Made by a program: the position numbers and the translations under genes. This document shows, one piece after another, positions 1-5,694 of a DNA stretch of 7,757 nt (within the stretch, counting starts at the first letter, position 1; every line of letters begins with the position of its first letter). The notes under the pieces are model-generated. The model ran no database searches and was not told where the DNA came from. It was given only the letters and a program-made list of their open reading frames with translations. Source of the DNA: Clostridiales bacterium (GTDB taxonomy: Bacteria > Bacillota > Clostridia > Oscillospirales > Acutalibacteraceae); assembly GCA_012511485.1 (NCBI GenBank), contig JAAZFZ010000262.1, positions 1 to 7,757 of the forward strand, read 5' to 3'.

Positions 1-533
1 ATTCCGTCGGCGAACTGCCACTGATCGCCACGGAGCTTCTGATTATCGGACTCGTTTGTAATATATGCCAGTTCAACTAAAATAGCGGGCATTCTGGTTC
101 TTCTCAGGACATAAAAAATGGTGTTTATCCTGACTCCGTTGTCCTTAGTACCCACAGCCTCAACTATTCCGTCGAGCACCCTTTCCGCCAGCCAGTTAGC
201 CTGTGAGTATTGATGGTAGATATAAACCTCTGACCCGTTTATATTCGGGTTTTCATTGGCATTGCAGTGGATGCTGATGAAATAATCCGCTGGCCAGTTG
301 TTTGCCATGTTCACCCTCTCGATAAGGCTTGTCGAGTTGTTTGTCCCCAGCACCGTGTTTGGTGAGGGTCTTGAAACCCTCGCATCAAAACGGGGATCTC
401 CGTTGAGCAAATCTCTGAGATAAATCCCAACATTATATGTAACATCCTGTTCAAACAGACCAAAACCGGAAGCGCCGGTATTATGAAATCCCGTAGGATT
501 GTGCCCCTGGTCAATAAAAATCTTGATAGCCAA
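1..533 (-). CDS. N-acetylmuramoyl-L-alanine amidase (Amidase_3 family), 3' end cut by window edge
   Basis: Peptidoglycan amidase that cleaves the bond between N-acetylmuramic acid and L-alanine. 177 residues are visible, read from minus-strand base 533 leftwards. The Amidase_3 signature is clear: IFIDQGHNP near the start gives zinc ligand H11, FEQD gives E28, SIHCNAN gives H89, and ILVELAYITN gives the catalytic E154. These are the usual metal ligands and general base of the family. The only usable start is TTG at 533, because an in-frame TGA lies four codons upstream; the Shine-Dalgarno match (GAAGTGAT, a few bases upstream) is weak. The first beta-strand begins at residue 3, so there is no room for a signal peptide or membrane anchor. 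The enzyme would be cytoplasmic unless released by lysis or a non-classical route. It may therefore act in the mother cell or forespore, in lysis, or in wall recycling; the sequence does not decide. Probably only 10-30 C-terminal residues are missing. The family call is firm, the biological role is not. Confidence 0.93.
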   Translation of the reverse strand, partial: MAIKIFIDQGHNPTGFHNTGASGFGLFEQDVTYNVGIYLRDLLNGDPRFDARVSRPSPNTVLGTNNSTSLIERVNMANNWPADYFISIHCNANENPNINGSEVYIYHQYSQANWLAERVLDGIVEAVGTKDNGVRINTIFYVLRRTRMPAILVELAYITNESDNQKLRGDQWQFADG

Positions 534-562
534 TTCATCACTTCATTTCTGTTATTACTATC

Positions 563-592
563 ATTATATTTTTCTCGCCGAATCTTGTTCAA
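563..592 (-). promoter_or_regulatory. Predicted sigma-A promoter of the amidase gene
   Basis: On the minus strand, TTGAAC (592-587) is followed after 18 bases by a perfect TATAAT (568-563). The expected start of transcription is near 556, giving a leader of about 22 bases before the TTG start at 533. The perfect -10 and correct position support it; the -35 matches four of six. Confidence 0.6.
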
Positions 593-620
593 TTTTTTGA
601 GCAAAGCCCTCATATTGTAC

Positions 621-648
621 TTGCTATTTGAAAAAAGGTAATTATAAT
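621..648 (+). promoter_or_regulatory. Predicted sigma-A promoter of the small glycine-rich membrane protein
   Basis: TTGCTA (621-626), a 16-base spacer, then a perfect TATAAT (643-648). Transcription would start near 655, so the leader would be very short and begin at or just before the GGGAG ribosome binding site. It is divergent from the amidase promoter, with about 30 bases between the two -35 elements. Confidence 0.5.
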
Positions 649-654
649 AGTAAT

Positions 655-659
655 GGGAG
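655..659 (+). promoter_or_regulatory. Ribosome binding site deciding the start of the 64-residue protein
   Basis: GGGAG lies 8 bases before the ATG at 668. An earlier in-frame ATG at 653 overlaps this site and has no Shine-Dalgarno sequence of its own, so 668 is preferred. Confidence 0.6.
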
Positions 660-667
660 TAATATTT

Positions 668-862
668 ATGAGTCAGGATTTTGGGTTCTACGGCAAGGGG
701 CTGGATGGATATACGCATTATAACGTGGCATTTGATAGGAACTTCAAAGGCGGCTCAGGCGGAGGTGGTGGAGGGAAACCTTCAGGAGGCTGCGGGGGCT
801 GTCTGACATTGGTGATTCCTGTTCTTGTAGCGATAATTATTATTTGCTTGCTGCTCATATAA
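668..862 (+). CDS. Small glycine-rich protein with C-terminal membrane segment
   Basis: 64 residues, function not recognised. Three parts are visible: an aromatic, polar N-terminus (about residues 1-27, with several Tyr and Phe); a glycine-rich linker at about 28-44 containing a run of six Gly and a GGCGGC segment with C42 and C45; and a hydrophobic stretch at about 46-64 made almost only of Leu, Ile and Val. The hydrophobic segment ends the protein, so it is probably a single-pass or tail-anchored membrane protein with the N-terminus in the cytoplasm; orientation is inference. There is no cleavable signal peptide. Support for a real gene comes from its own promoter, a GGGAG ribosome binding site at good spacing, low-complexity but clearly non-random design, and a hairpin immediately after the stop. 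It is divergent from the peptidoglycan amidase, which may hint at a cell-envelope role, but this is not demonstrated. Confidence 0.75.
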   Translation: MSQDFGFYGKGLDGYTHYNVAFDRNFKGGSGGGGGGKPSGGCGGCLTLVIPVLVAIIIICLLLI

Positions 863-897
863 AAAACGGAGTGCCTGAAACCAAATCAGGCACTCCG
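861..897. terminator. 12-bp hairpin terminator, better in the minus direction
   Basis: Perfect inverted repeat CGGAGTGCCTGA (867-878) and TCAGGCACTCCG (886-897) with a 7-base loop. It starts 4 bases after the stop of the small protein gene, so it probably ends that transcript. On the plus strand only a weak T-rich stretch follows (CTGTGTTT). On the minus strand the stem is followed at once by six T's (866-861), the textbook intrinsic terminator layout. This suggests that a minus-strand transcript is also, or mainly, terminated here. Confidence 0.8.
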
Positions 898-1039
898 CTG
901 TGTTTCGGGCAATTTATTTAAACAGTAAGAGCATTGGTTTTGTTATTGAATTTCAAAAACTGAGGGGATTCGGGCAGGGAATTAATATAGCACTGCGAAT
1001 CACTTGTTGCAAGCCATTTGAACACCGGCTCTTTAAAAT
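861..1039 (-). ncRNA. Candidate structured small RNA, about 180 nt, class unknown
   Basis: The minus strand has an extended -10 promoter at 1054-1046, about 140 nt without a credible start-to-stop gene, and a strong intrinsic terminator ending at 861. The interior contains nested complementary segments that can all form together as one long, bulged hairpin: 1033-1028 with 932-927 (AAGAGC/GCTCTT), 1026-1024 with 938-936, 1022-1017 with 957-952 (TTCAAA/TTTGAA), 1001-996 with 972-967 (GATTCG/CGAATC) and 995-993 with 977-975. A closing helix, large internal bulges and a terminal stem, followed by a separate terminator hairpin, resemble the general architecture of 6S RNA. I could not match a diagnostic sequence, so that identity is only a guess. 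Short helices can arise by chance in about 140 nt. The main rival reading is a gene remnant, because one minus-strand frame is open for 42 codons here. Confidence 0.42.
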
Positions 1040-1045
1040 ATTCAA

Positions 1046-1054
1046 ATTATACCA
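1046..1054 (-). promoter_or_regulatory. Extended -10 promoter reading leftwards (candidate small RNA)
   Basis: The minus strand reads TGGTATAAT, an exact match to the extended -10 consensus TGnTATAAT. No good -35 box lies at 16-18 bases; the nearest similar hexamer, TTGTCG, is 20 bases upstream. Extended -10 promoters often do without a -35. Predicted transcription start is about 1039. Confidence 0.5.
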
Positions 1055-1191
1055 AAACAATAAAAAGGATTCGACAAGAAAAAATCGTTTACAATGAAGT
1101 GCATTTATGTTATCTTAATACTGATTACTTTTTACAGTGGTGTGGTATTGATTTTTCCGCATAATTTATGATGGAAGACATTCCCCACCGC
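1055..1191. other. AT-rich intergenic stretch without a supported gene
   Basis: Part of the gap between the small membrane protein and the fucosidase gene. The only item seen is a 25-codon hydrophobic reading frame on the plus strand (ATG at 1094, stop ending at 1171). It lacks a Shine-Dalgarno sequence, so it is not called as a gene. Confidence 0.5.
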
Positions 1192-1220
1192 TTGACAGCG
1201 AAGAGTATGTGCGGTAAAAA
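1192..1220 (+). promoter_or_regulatory. Predicted promoter of the fucosidase–lon–engB–lysA group
   Basis: A perfect -35 box TTGACA (1192-1197), a 17-base spacer and TAAAAA (1215-1220, four of six matches to TATAAT). Transcription would begin near 1227, giving a leader of about 25 bases to the TTG start at 1252. No CIRCE inverted repeat or CtsR-type direct heptad repeat was seen near it, so there is no sign of class I or III heat-shock control. Confidence 0.5.
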
Positions 1221-1238
1221 GCAGTAGACACAAAAAAC

Positions 1239-1243
1239 GGGAG
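1239..1243 (+). promoter_or_regulatory. Ribosome binding site supporting the TTG start of the fucosidase gene
   Basis: GGGAG lies 8 bases before TTG at 1252. An in-frame TAG at 1225-1227 rules out any longer N-terminus, and no ATG occurs in frame until residue 74, inside the catalytic domain. TTG is therefore the only sensible start. Confidence 0.65.
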
Positions 1244-1251
1244 TTGAGGGT

Positions 1252-2661
1252 TTGAAAAGCAGTGCAAATGATGCAATAGAAAGGGCAGCTTCGGTTGTGC
1301 CTTCCGAGAGGCAGCTTATTTGGCAGGATATCGAATTTTATGCTTTCATACACTTCGGCATTAACACCTTTACTGATTCCGAATGGGGCAGCGGCGGCGA
1401 AAGCCCGTCGATATTTAACCCTACAAGTCTAAATGCCGAGCAATGGGTCAAGGCAGTTAAAGCGGCAGGCATGAGAGGGCTGATTCTCACCGCAAAGCAC
1501 CATGACGGGTTTTGCCTGTGGCCCAGCAAGCTCACTGAGCACAGCGTCAAGAACAGCCCGTGGAGGGACGGCAAAGGCGATGTTGTTATGGAGGCTTCAC
1601 AAGCATGCAAAAAGCATGACATAAAGTTTGGCATATACCTTTCCCTTTGGGACAGGCACGAGCCAACCTACGGAGAGGGTGAGCCTTACAATGAGTTTTT
1701 TAAAGGCCAGCTCAGAGAGCTTCTGACAAACTACGGCGAGCTGTTTTGCGTCTGGCTTAACGGAGCCTGTGGAGAAGGCACCTCGGGCAAAAGGCAAAAC
1801 TATGACTGGCAGGGCTATTTTACACTTATCCGTGAGCTTCAGCCCAATGCGGTTATATCACGCTGCGGGCCAGATGTCAGGGGGTGCGGCAATGAAGCGG
1901 GAGTGTGCAGGAGCTCAGAGTGGAGCGTTGTTCCGTCTTACCTGCGCATTGCCGAGAGCGACTACTCAGAAAGGCAAACAAAAAAGCACAGTAATGTCAT
2001 GGCACTTGACCTTGGCAGCCGCAATGCAATTAAGAATGCCAAAAAGCTCATCTGGTACCCTGCCGAGGTGGATGTTTCAATCCGTAAGGGCTGGTTTTAT
2101 CACAAGGATGAGGATTACACGGTAAAGCCGCTTTCAAAGCTTGTCGATATATACTATAACTCCGTGGGTGCAAACGCCTCCTACCTGCTCAATGTGCCGC
2201 CCAATCAGCAGGGTCTGATAGAAGATAGGGATCTCGAAACCCTTATTTCTCTTGGCGCACACCTTGAATATAGTTTTCAGGAGAACCTTGCGGAGGAATC
2301 CGTCATGACAGGCTCTGGCTGCCTTGACAATGAGCACAACCCACAGATGGCTCTTACTCCAAGCCCCGACGAATACTGGCATTCGGGCATGTATCCCGTC
2401 AAGCCCTGGCTAATTCTCGACATGGGCGACGATTATGATATTGACAAGGTGGTTTTAAAGGAGCATATAAGAACAGGCCAGCATATTGAAAAGTTCACGC
2501 TTTACGGTGAAATAAAGGGTAAATGGAAAACTCTTTTTAAAGGAACCGTAATAGGCCACAAGAGAATTTGCCGTTTTAAAGAGGTCAGGATTCAGCGGAT
2601 AAAGCTTGTGATTGAAAAAACGAGGTGCTTTGCAACAATAGCCTCATTTGAAGCATACTGA
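1252..2661 (+). CDS. GH29 alpha-L-fucosidase homologue, catalytic nucleophile apparently replaced
   Basis: 469 residues; TTG start. Glycoside hydrolase family 29 enzymes remove alpha-L-fucose from glycans by a retaining mechanism. The catalytic (beta/alpha)8-type domain spans about residues 15-340. Family landmarks are FIHFGINTFT (32-41), the fucose-binding AKHHDGFCLW (81-90), FGIYLSLWDRHEP (126-138), VWLNGACGEG (167-176), GPDVRGCGNEAG (206-217) and SEWSVVP (222-228). The C-terminal part, about 350-469, looks like an F5/8 type C (galactose-binding-like) beta-sandwich, usual in this family. There is no signal peptide, so it is cytoplasmic and would act on imported oligosaccharides. The oddity is N170: GH29 proteins of this type normally read VWFDGA, with the Asp as nucleophile. 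The likely acid/base Glu (E215 of NEAG) remains. L132 and G211 are also unusual at conserved positions. Family assignment is secure; activity is doubtful. It lies 25 bases before lon with no terminator between, so the two may be co-transcribed. Confidence 0.93.
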   Translation: MKSSANDAIERAASVVPSERQLIWQDIEFYAFIHFGINTFTDSEWGSGGESPSIFNPTSLNAEQWVKAVKAAGMRGLILTAKHHDGFCLWPSKLTEHSVKNSPWRDGKGDVVMEASQACKKHDIKFGIYLSLWDRHEPTYGEGEPYNEFFKGQLRELLTNYGELFCVWLNGACGEGTSGKRQNYDWQGYFTLIRELQPNAVISRCGPDVRGCGNEAGVCRSSEWSVVPSYLRIAESDYSERQTKKHSNVMALDLGSRNAIKNAKKLIWYPAEVDVSIRKGWFYHKDEDYTVKPLSKLVDIYYNSVGANASYLLNVPPNQQGLIEDRDLETLISLGAHLEYSFQENLAEESVMTGSGCLDNEHNPQMALTPSPDEYWHSGMYPVKPWLILDMGDDYDIDKVVLKEHIRTGQHIEKFTLYGEIKGKWKTLFKGTVIGHKRICRFKEVRIQRIKLVIEKTRCFATIASFEAY

Positions 2662-2674
2662 CCTGAAAAACCCC

Positions 2675-2680
2675 GGAGGT
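2675..2680 (+). promoter_or_regulatory. Ribosome binding site deciding the lon start
   Basis: GGAGGT lies 6 bases before ATG at 2687. The frame is open further upstream to an ATG at 2648, but that start overlaps the fucosidase gene, lacks a ribosome binding site, and would add 13 residues not typical of Lon. Confidence 0.85.
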
Positions 2681-2686
2681 GCTAGC

Positions 2687-5092
2687 ATGAAAAAAGAAGC
2701 GCATATTCTTGAAATGCCGCTTGTGGCATTGAGAGGTCTTGTTGTTTTTCCCGATTCCAGAATTCATTTTGATGTCGGGCGGGAGAAGTCTATAGCCGCA
2801 CTCAAGGCGGCAATTGGAGGCAGCCAGGAGGTTTTCCTTGTTGCTCAAAGGGATGTTTCATCGGACGACCCTAAGCTCGAGGAGCTTTATAATATAGGCG
2901 TTATTGCGACCGTCAAACAGGTCTTAAGGCTACCGAACAGTGAAAATTTCAGGGTATATGTCGAGGGTCTGCAGCGTGCGCAGCTGCTTGAAATAGTTCA
3001 GGAGAAGCCCTATTACAAGGGCTGCGTAAGGGTAAAAAAGGATACAACCGTCAGGGCTCAAGATAAAAACACTCTGGAGGCTCTTGTAAGAAAGGCAAAG
3101 GATGTTTTTGAGCAGTATGCTCAGATAGCCGCACAGTTGCCTCCGGATATGATTCTATCCGTATTGAAGCTTGAAGATGCCGGCCAGCTTGCAGACTATA
3201 TAGCAAGCAATATCCCGCTTGAATATGAAAGCAGGCAGCAGATTCTCAATGAGATCAAACCTTTAAAAAGGATTGAGAGGCTTTGCGTTATTCTCTCGCA
3301 TGAGTGTGAGGTGCTCAGAATAGAATCCGTTATCAGCAAAAAGGTGCAGGAGCAGCTGGATGAAAACCAGCGTGAGTATTACCTGCGTGAGCAGATAAAG
3401 GCAATTTCATCAGAGCTTAATGACGGATTTGGCTCCGAGGAGGAGATTGAGCAGTTCCGTGAGCAGATAGAGGAGCTCAATCTCAGCGAGGAGGCAAGAG
3501 CAAAGCTCATGCGTGAATGTGACAGGCTCGAAAGGATGGCTCCCCAGTCGCCCGAAAGCACTGTTTCAAGAGTATACCTCGAAACCTGCCTATCACTGCC
3601 GTGGAACAAGTTAACAAAGGACAAGCTAGACCTCAAGGCGGCACGAAGGGTGCTTGACAATGACCATTACGGTCTTGAAAAGGTTAAGGACAGAATTATT
3701 GAAATGCTTGCCGTGCGCAAGCTTTCGCCCCATATCAAGGGGCAGATTATTTGCCTTATCGGTCCGCCCGGAGTCGGCAAAACCTCCGTTGCCCGCTCAA
3801 TAGCGAGAGCAATGGGCAGGAAGTATATAAGAATATCCTTAGGCGGAATACATGATGAGGCAGAAATAAGAGGGCATCGCAAAACCTATATCGGCTCTAT
3901 GCCCGGCAGAATAATTAATGCCATGAATACTGTCGGCACCTCAAACCCGCTGATTCTTCTCGATGAGGTTGATAAGCTTTGCAGCGATTTCAGAGGTGAC
4001 CCTGCCTCCGCATTGCTGGAGGTTATGGACGGTGAGCAGAATTTTGCGTTCCGTGACCATTATATAGAGATTCCGTTTGATTTGAGCAGGGTTCTGTTCA
4101 TCACAACCGCAAATGACAAGTCAACTATACCTGCGCCCCTGCTTGACAGAATGGAAGTAAGTGAGATTGAAAGCTACACCCATGAGGAGAAATTCAATAT
4201 TGCCAAAAGGCATCTTGTACCAAAGCAAATCAAGCGCCACGGGCTGACAGGCAATGGCCTGCGCATTTCGGATAAAGCGATTCGCACGATGATTGACGGC
4301 TACACCAGGGAGTCGGGTGTGCGCAAGCTGGAGCAGACAATAGCCTCTGTTTGCCGAAAGGCAGCGGTAAAGGTGGCAGACGGAGCGGGCAGGGTAACCG
4401 TAAAAGCAGCTGATCTCCAGGAGCTTCTCGGACCCGTAAAGTTTAAGTCTGAAAACTTTTCGGAGAGAAACGAAATAGGCTCCGTGAACGGCCTTGCATG
4501 GACCCCCGTGGGCGGCGAGATGCTGAAAATCGAAGTCGCCGTGATGGAGGGTTCAGGCAAGCTAGAGCTTACAGGCTCTTTGGGCGATGTCATGAAGGAG
4601 TCTGCCAAAGCTGCACTGAGCTTTATCAGAACCATAGCCGATACTCTGAATATTGACAAGGAATTTCATAAAAATAAAGATATCCATATCCATGTACCCG
4701 AAGGTGCGGTGCCAAAGGATGGCCCGTCGGCGGGTGTGACAATCGCAACAGCTCTGGCATCTGCTCTTTCCGGCACTCCGGTTAGGTGTGACCTTGCGAT
4801 GACAGGCGAAATCACGCTCAGGGGCAGGGTGCTTCCCATAGGCGGGCTTAACGAAAAAACAATGGCAGCATACAGAGCCGGCATCAAAACCGTTATTATC
4901 CCAAAGGAAAACGAGAGCGACCTTGTCAAGGTGGATAAGACTGTTCGGGCTGTCTTAGAGTTTATCACCGTCAATTCGATTGATGAGGTTTTTAATGCCG
5001 CTTTTCTCGAAAAGGGCGGAAATATGATTTCCGATGACAGCTTACCCCTGCTTGAGCATATAGACAGAAAAAGGCCGACAATAACACAGTGA
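2687..5092 (+). CDS. lon: ATP-dependent protease Lon (LonA type)
   Basis: 801 residues, normal for bacterial LonA. This cytoplasmic hexamer unfolds and degrades misfolded and regulatory proteins. The N-terminal LON substrate-binding domain (about 8-205) opens with MPLVALRGLVVFPD; a helical linker with heptad-like Glu/Leu/Arg repeats follows (about 205-310). The AAA+ module (about 315-560) has Walker A GPPGVGKT (359-366), Walker B LILLDEVDK (422-430), sensor-1 Asn in TTAND (N476), arginine finger in LLDRMEV (R488) and sensor-2 Arg in ESGVRKLE (R546). The protease domain (about 595-775) carries the catalytic Ser-Lys dyad: S681 in PKDGPSAG and K724 in GGLNEK. All key residues are present, so it should be active. 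It precedes engB by 11 bases, the usual lon–ysxC arrangement of Firmicutes. No heat-shock operator is visible near the group's predicted promoter. Confidence 0.98.
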   Translation: MKKEAHILEMPLVALRGLVVFPDSRIHFDVGREKSIAALKAAIGGSQEVFLVAQRDVSSDDPKLEELYNIGVIATVKQVLRLPNSENFRVYVEGLQRAQLLEIVQEKPYYKGCVRVKKDTTVRAQDKNTLEALVRKAKDVFEQYAQIAAQLPPDMILSVLKLEDAGQLADYIASNIPLEYESRQQILNEIKPLKRIERLCVILSHECEVLRIESVISKKVQEQLDENQREYYLREQIKAISSELNDGFGSEEEIEQFREQIEELNLSEEARAKLMRECDRLERMAPQSPESTVSRVYLETCLSLPWNKLTKDKLDLKAARRVLDNDHYGLEKVKDRIIEMLAVRKLSPHIKGQIICLIGPPGVGKTSVARSIARAMGRKYIRISLGGIHDEAEIRGHRKTYIGSMPGRIINAMNTVGTSNPLILLDEVDKLCSDFRGDPASALLEVMDGEQNFAFRDHYIEIPFDLSRVLFITTANDKSTIPAPLLDRMEVSEIESYTHEEKFNIAKRHLVPKQIKRHGLTGNGLRISDKAIRTMIDGYTRESGVRKLEQTIASVCRKAAVKVADGAGRVTVKAADLQELLGPVKFKSENFSERNEIGSVNGLAWTPVGGEMLKIEVAVMEGSGKLELTGSLGDVMKESAKAALSFIRTIADTLNIDKEFHKNKDIHIHVPEGAVPKDGPSAGVTIATALASALSGTPVRCDLAMTGEITLRGRVLPIGGLNEKTMAAYRAGIKTVIIPKENESDLVKVDKTVRAVLEFITVNSIDEVFNAAFLEKGGNMISDDSLPLLEHIDRKRPTITQ

Positions 5093-5103
5093 AGGAGTAA
5101 AAA

Positions 5104-5691
5104 ATGAAGTTCGAGAGATTTGACTTTGAAGCGGCTTTCGGAACTGGTGTACAGCTCCCTCCCTCCACGGTTGCCGAGGTTGCCTTTGCAGGGCGTTCAA
5201 ATGTGGGCAAATCATCACTTCTTAACAAAATCCTGAACCGAAAAAGTCTTGCAAGGGTCAGCTCCATGCCGGGTAAGACCGTAACGATTAATTTTTATTC
5301 AGGCGACGGCATTCGGCTTGTTGACCTGCCGGGCTACGGTTATGCGAAGGTTTCGCATTCCGAAAAAAAACGCTGGTCGGAGCTTATGGAGGAGTATTTC
5401 AGCTCCGGCAGGAAAATCAGGCTGGTTGTTCAATTGACCGATATGCGGCATGAGCTCACAAATGACGACCATACAATGCTGCTTTTTTTAAAGGAAATGG
5501 GTTTTCCGTTTATTGTTGTTATGACAAAAAGCGATAAGCTCAATAAAACTGAGCGAGCGCAACGACTTGAGCAGCTTAAAGTAGAATTGAAAAGCTATGG
5601 CAGCGTTGAAGCCATTCCATTTTCCGCGGTTACAGGCGAGGGTGCGGAAAAAATCAGGGAGCAGATAGAAAAATACACGGAGAGTGAATAG
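5104..5691 (+). CDS. engB: Ribosome biogenesis GTP-binding protein EngB (YsxC/YihA)
   Basis: 195 residues, full length for this family. EngB is an essential TRAFAC GTPase that helps assemble the 50S ribosomal subunit. The GTPase motifs are all present: G1 GRSNVGKSS (30-38), the G2 region with PGKTVTINFY (56-65), G3 DLPGYGYA (74-81), G4 TKSD (141-144) and G5 SAVTGEG (174-180). GRSNVGKSSL and DLPGYGYAKV are characteristic of EngB rather than of Era or EngA. The start is fixed by AAGGAG (5092-5097), 6 bases before ATG and overlapping the end of lon, which points to co-transcription and probable coupling with lon. lysA starts 3 bases after the stop. Confidence 0.97.
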   Translation: MKFERFDFEAAFGTGVQLPPSTVAEVAFAGRSNVGKSSLLNKILNRKSLARVSSMPGKTVTINFYSGDGIRLVDLPGYGYAKVSHSEKKRWSELMEEYFSSGRKIRLVVQLTDMRHELTNDDHTMLLFLKEMGFPFIVVMTKSDKLNKTERAQRLEQLKVELKSYGSVEAIPFSAVTGEGAEKIREQIEKYTESE

Positions 5692-5694
5692 AGG

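Noticed and set aside
311..718. 135-residue minus-strand reading frame overlapping the amidase start and the small protein gene
   Set aside because: It is out of frame with the clear amidase motifs and overlaps both divergent promoters; it is a shadow frame.
900..1097. 65-residue plus-strand reading frame in the gap after the small membrane protein
   Set aside because: It begins with GTG right beside the terminator hairpin, has no ribosome binding site and no family features; the minus-strand RNA reading explains the region better.
1100..1251. Heat-shock operators (CIRCE or CtsR boxes) ahead of the lon group
   Set aside because: I looked for the CIRCE inverted repeat and CtsR direct heptads and found neither.
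2612..2641. Possible internal promoter for lon within the end of the fucosidase gene (TTGAAA at 2612-2617)
   Set aside because: No acceptable -10 hexamer lies at 16-18 bases; the matches there are poor.
2648..2686. 13-residue N-terminal extension of Lon from ATG 2648
   Set aside because: It overlaps the fucosidase 3' end and lacks a ribosome binding site, whereas ATG 2687 has GGAGGT at ideal spacing.
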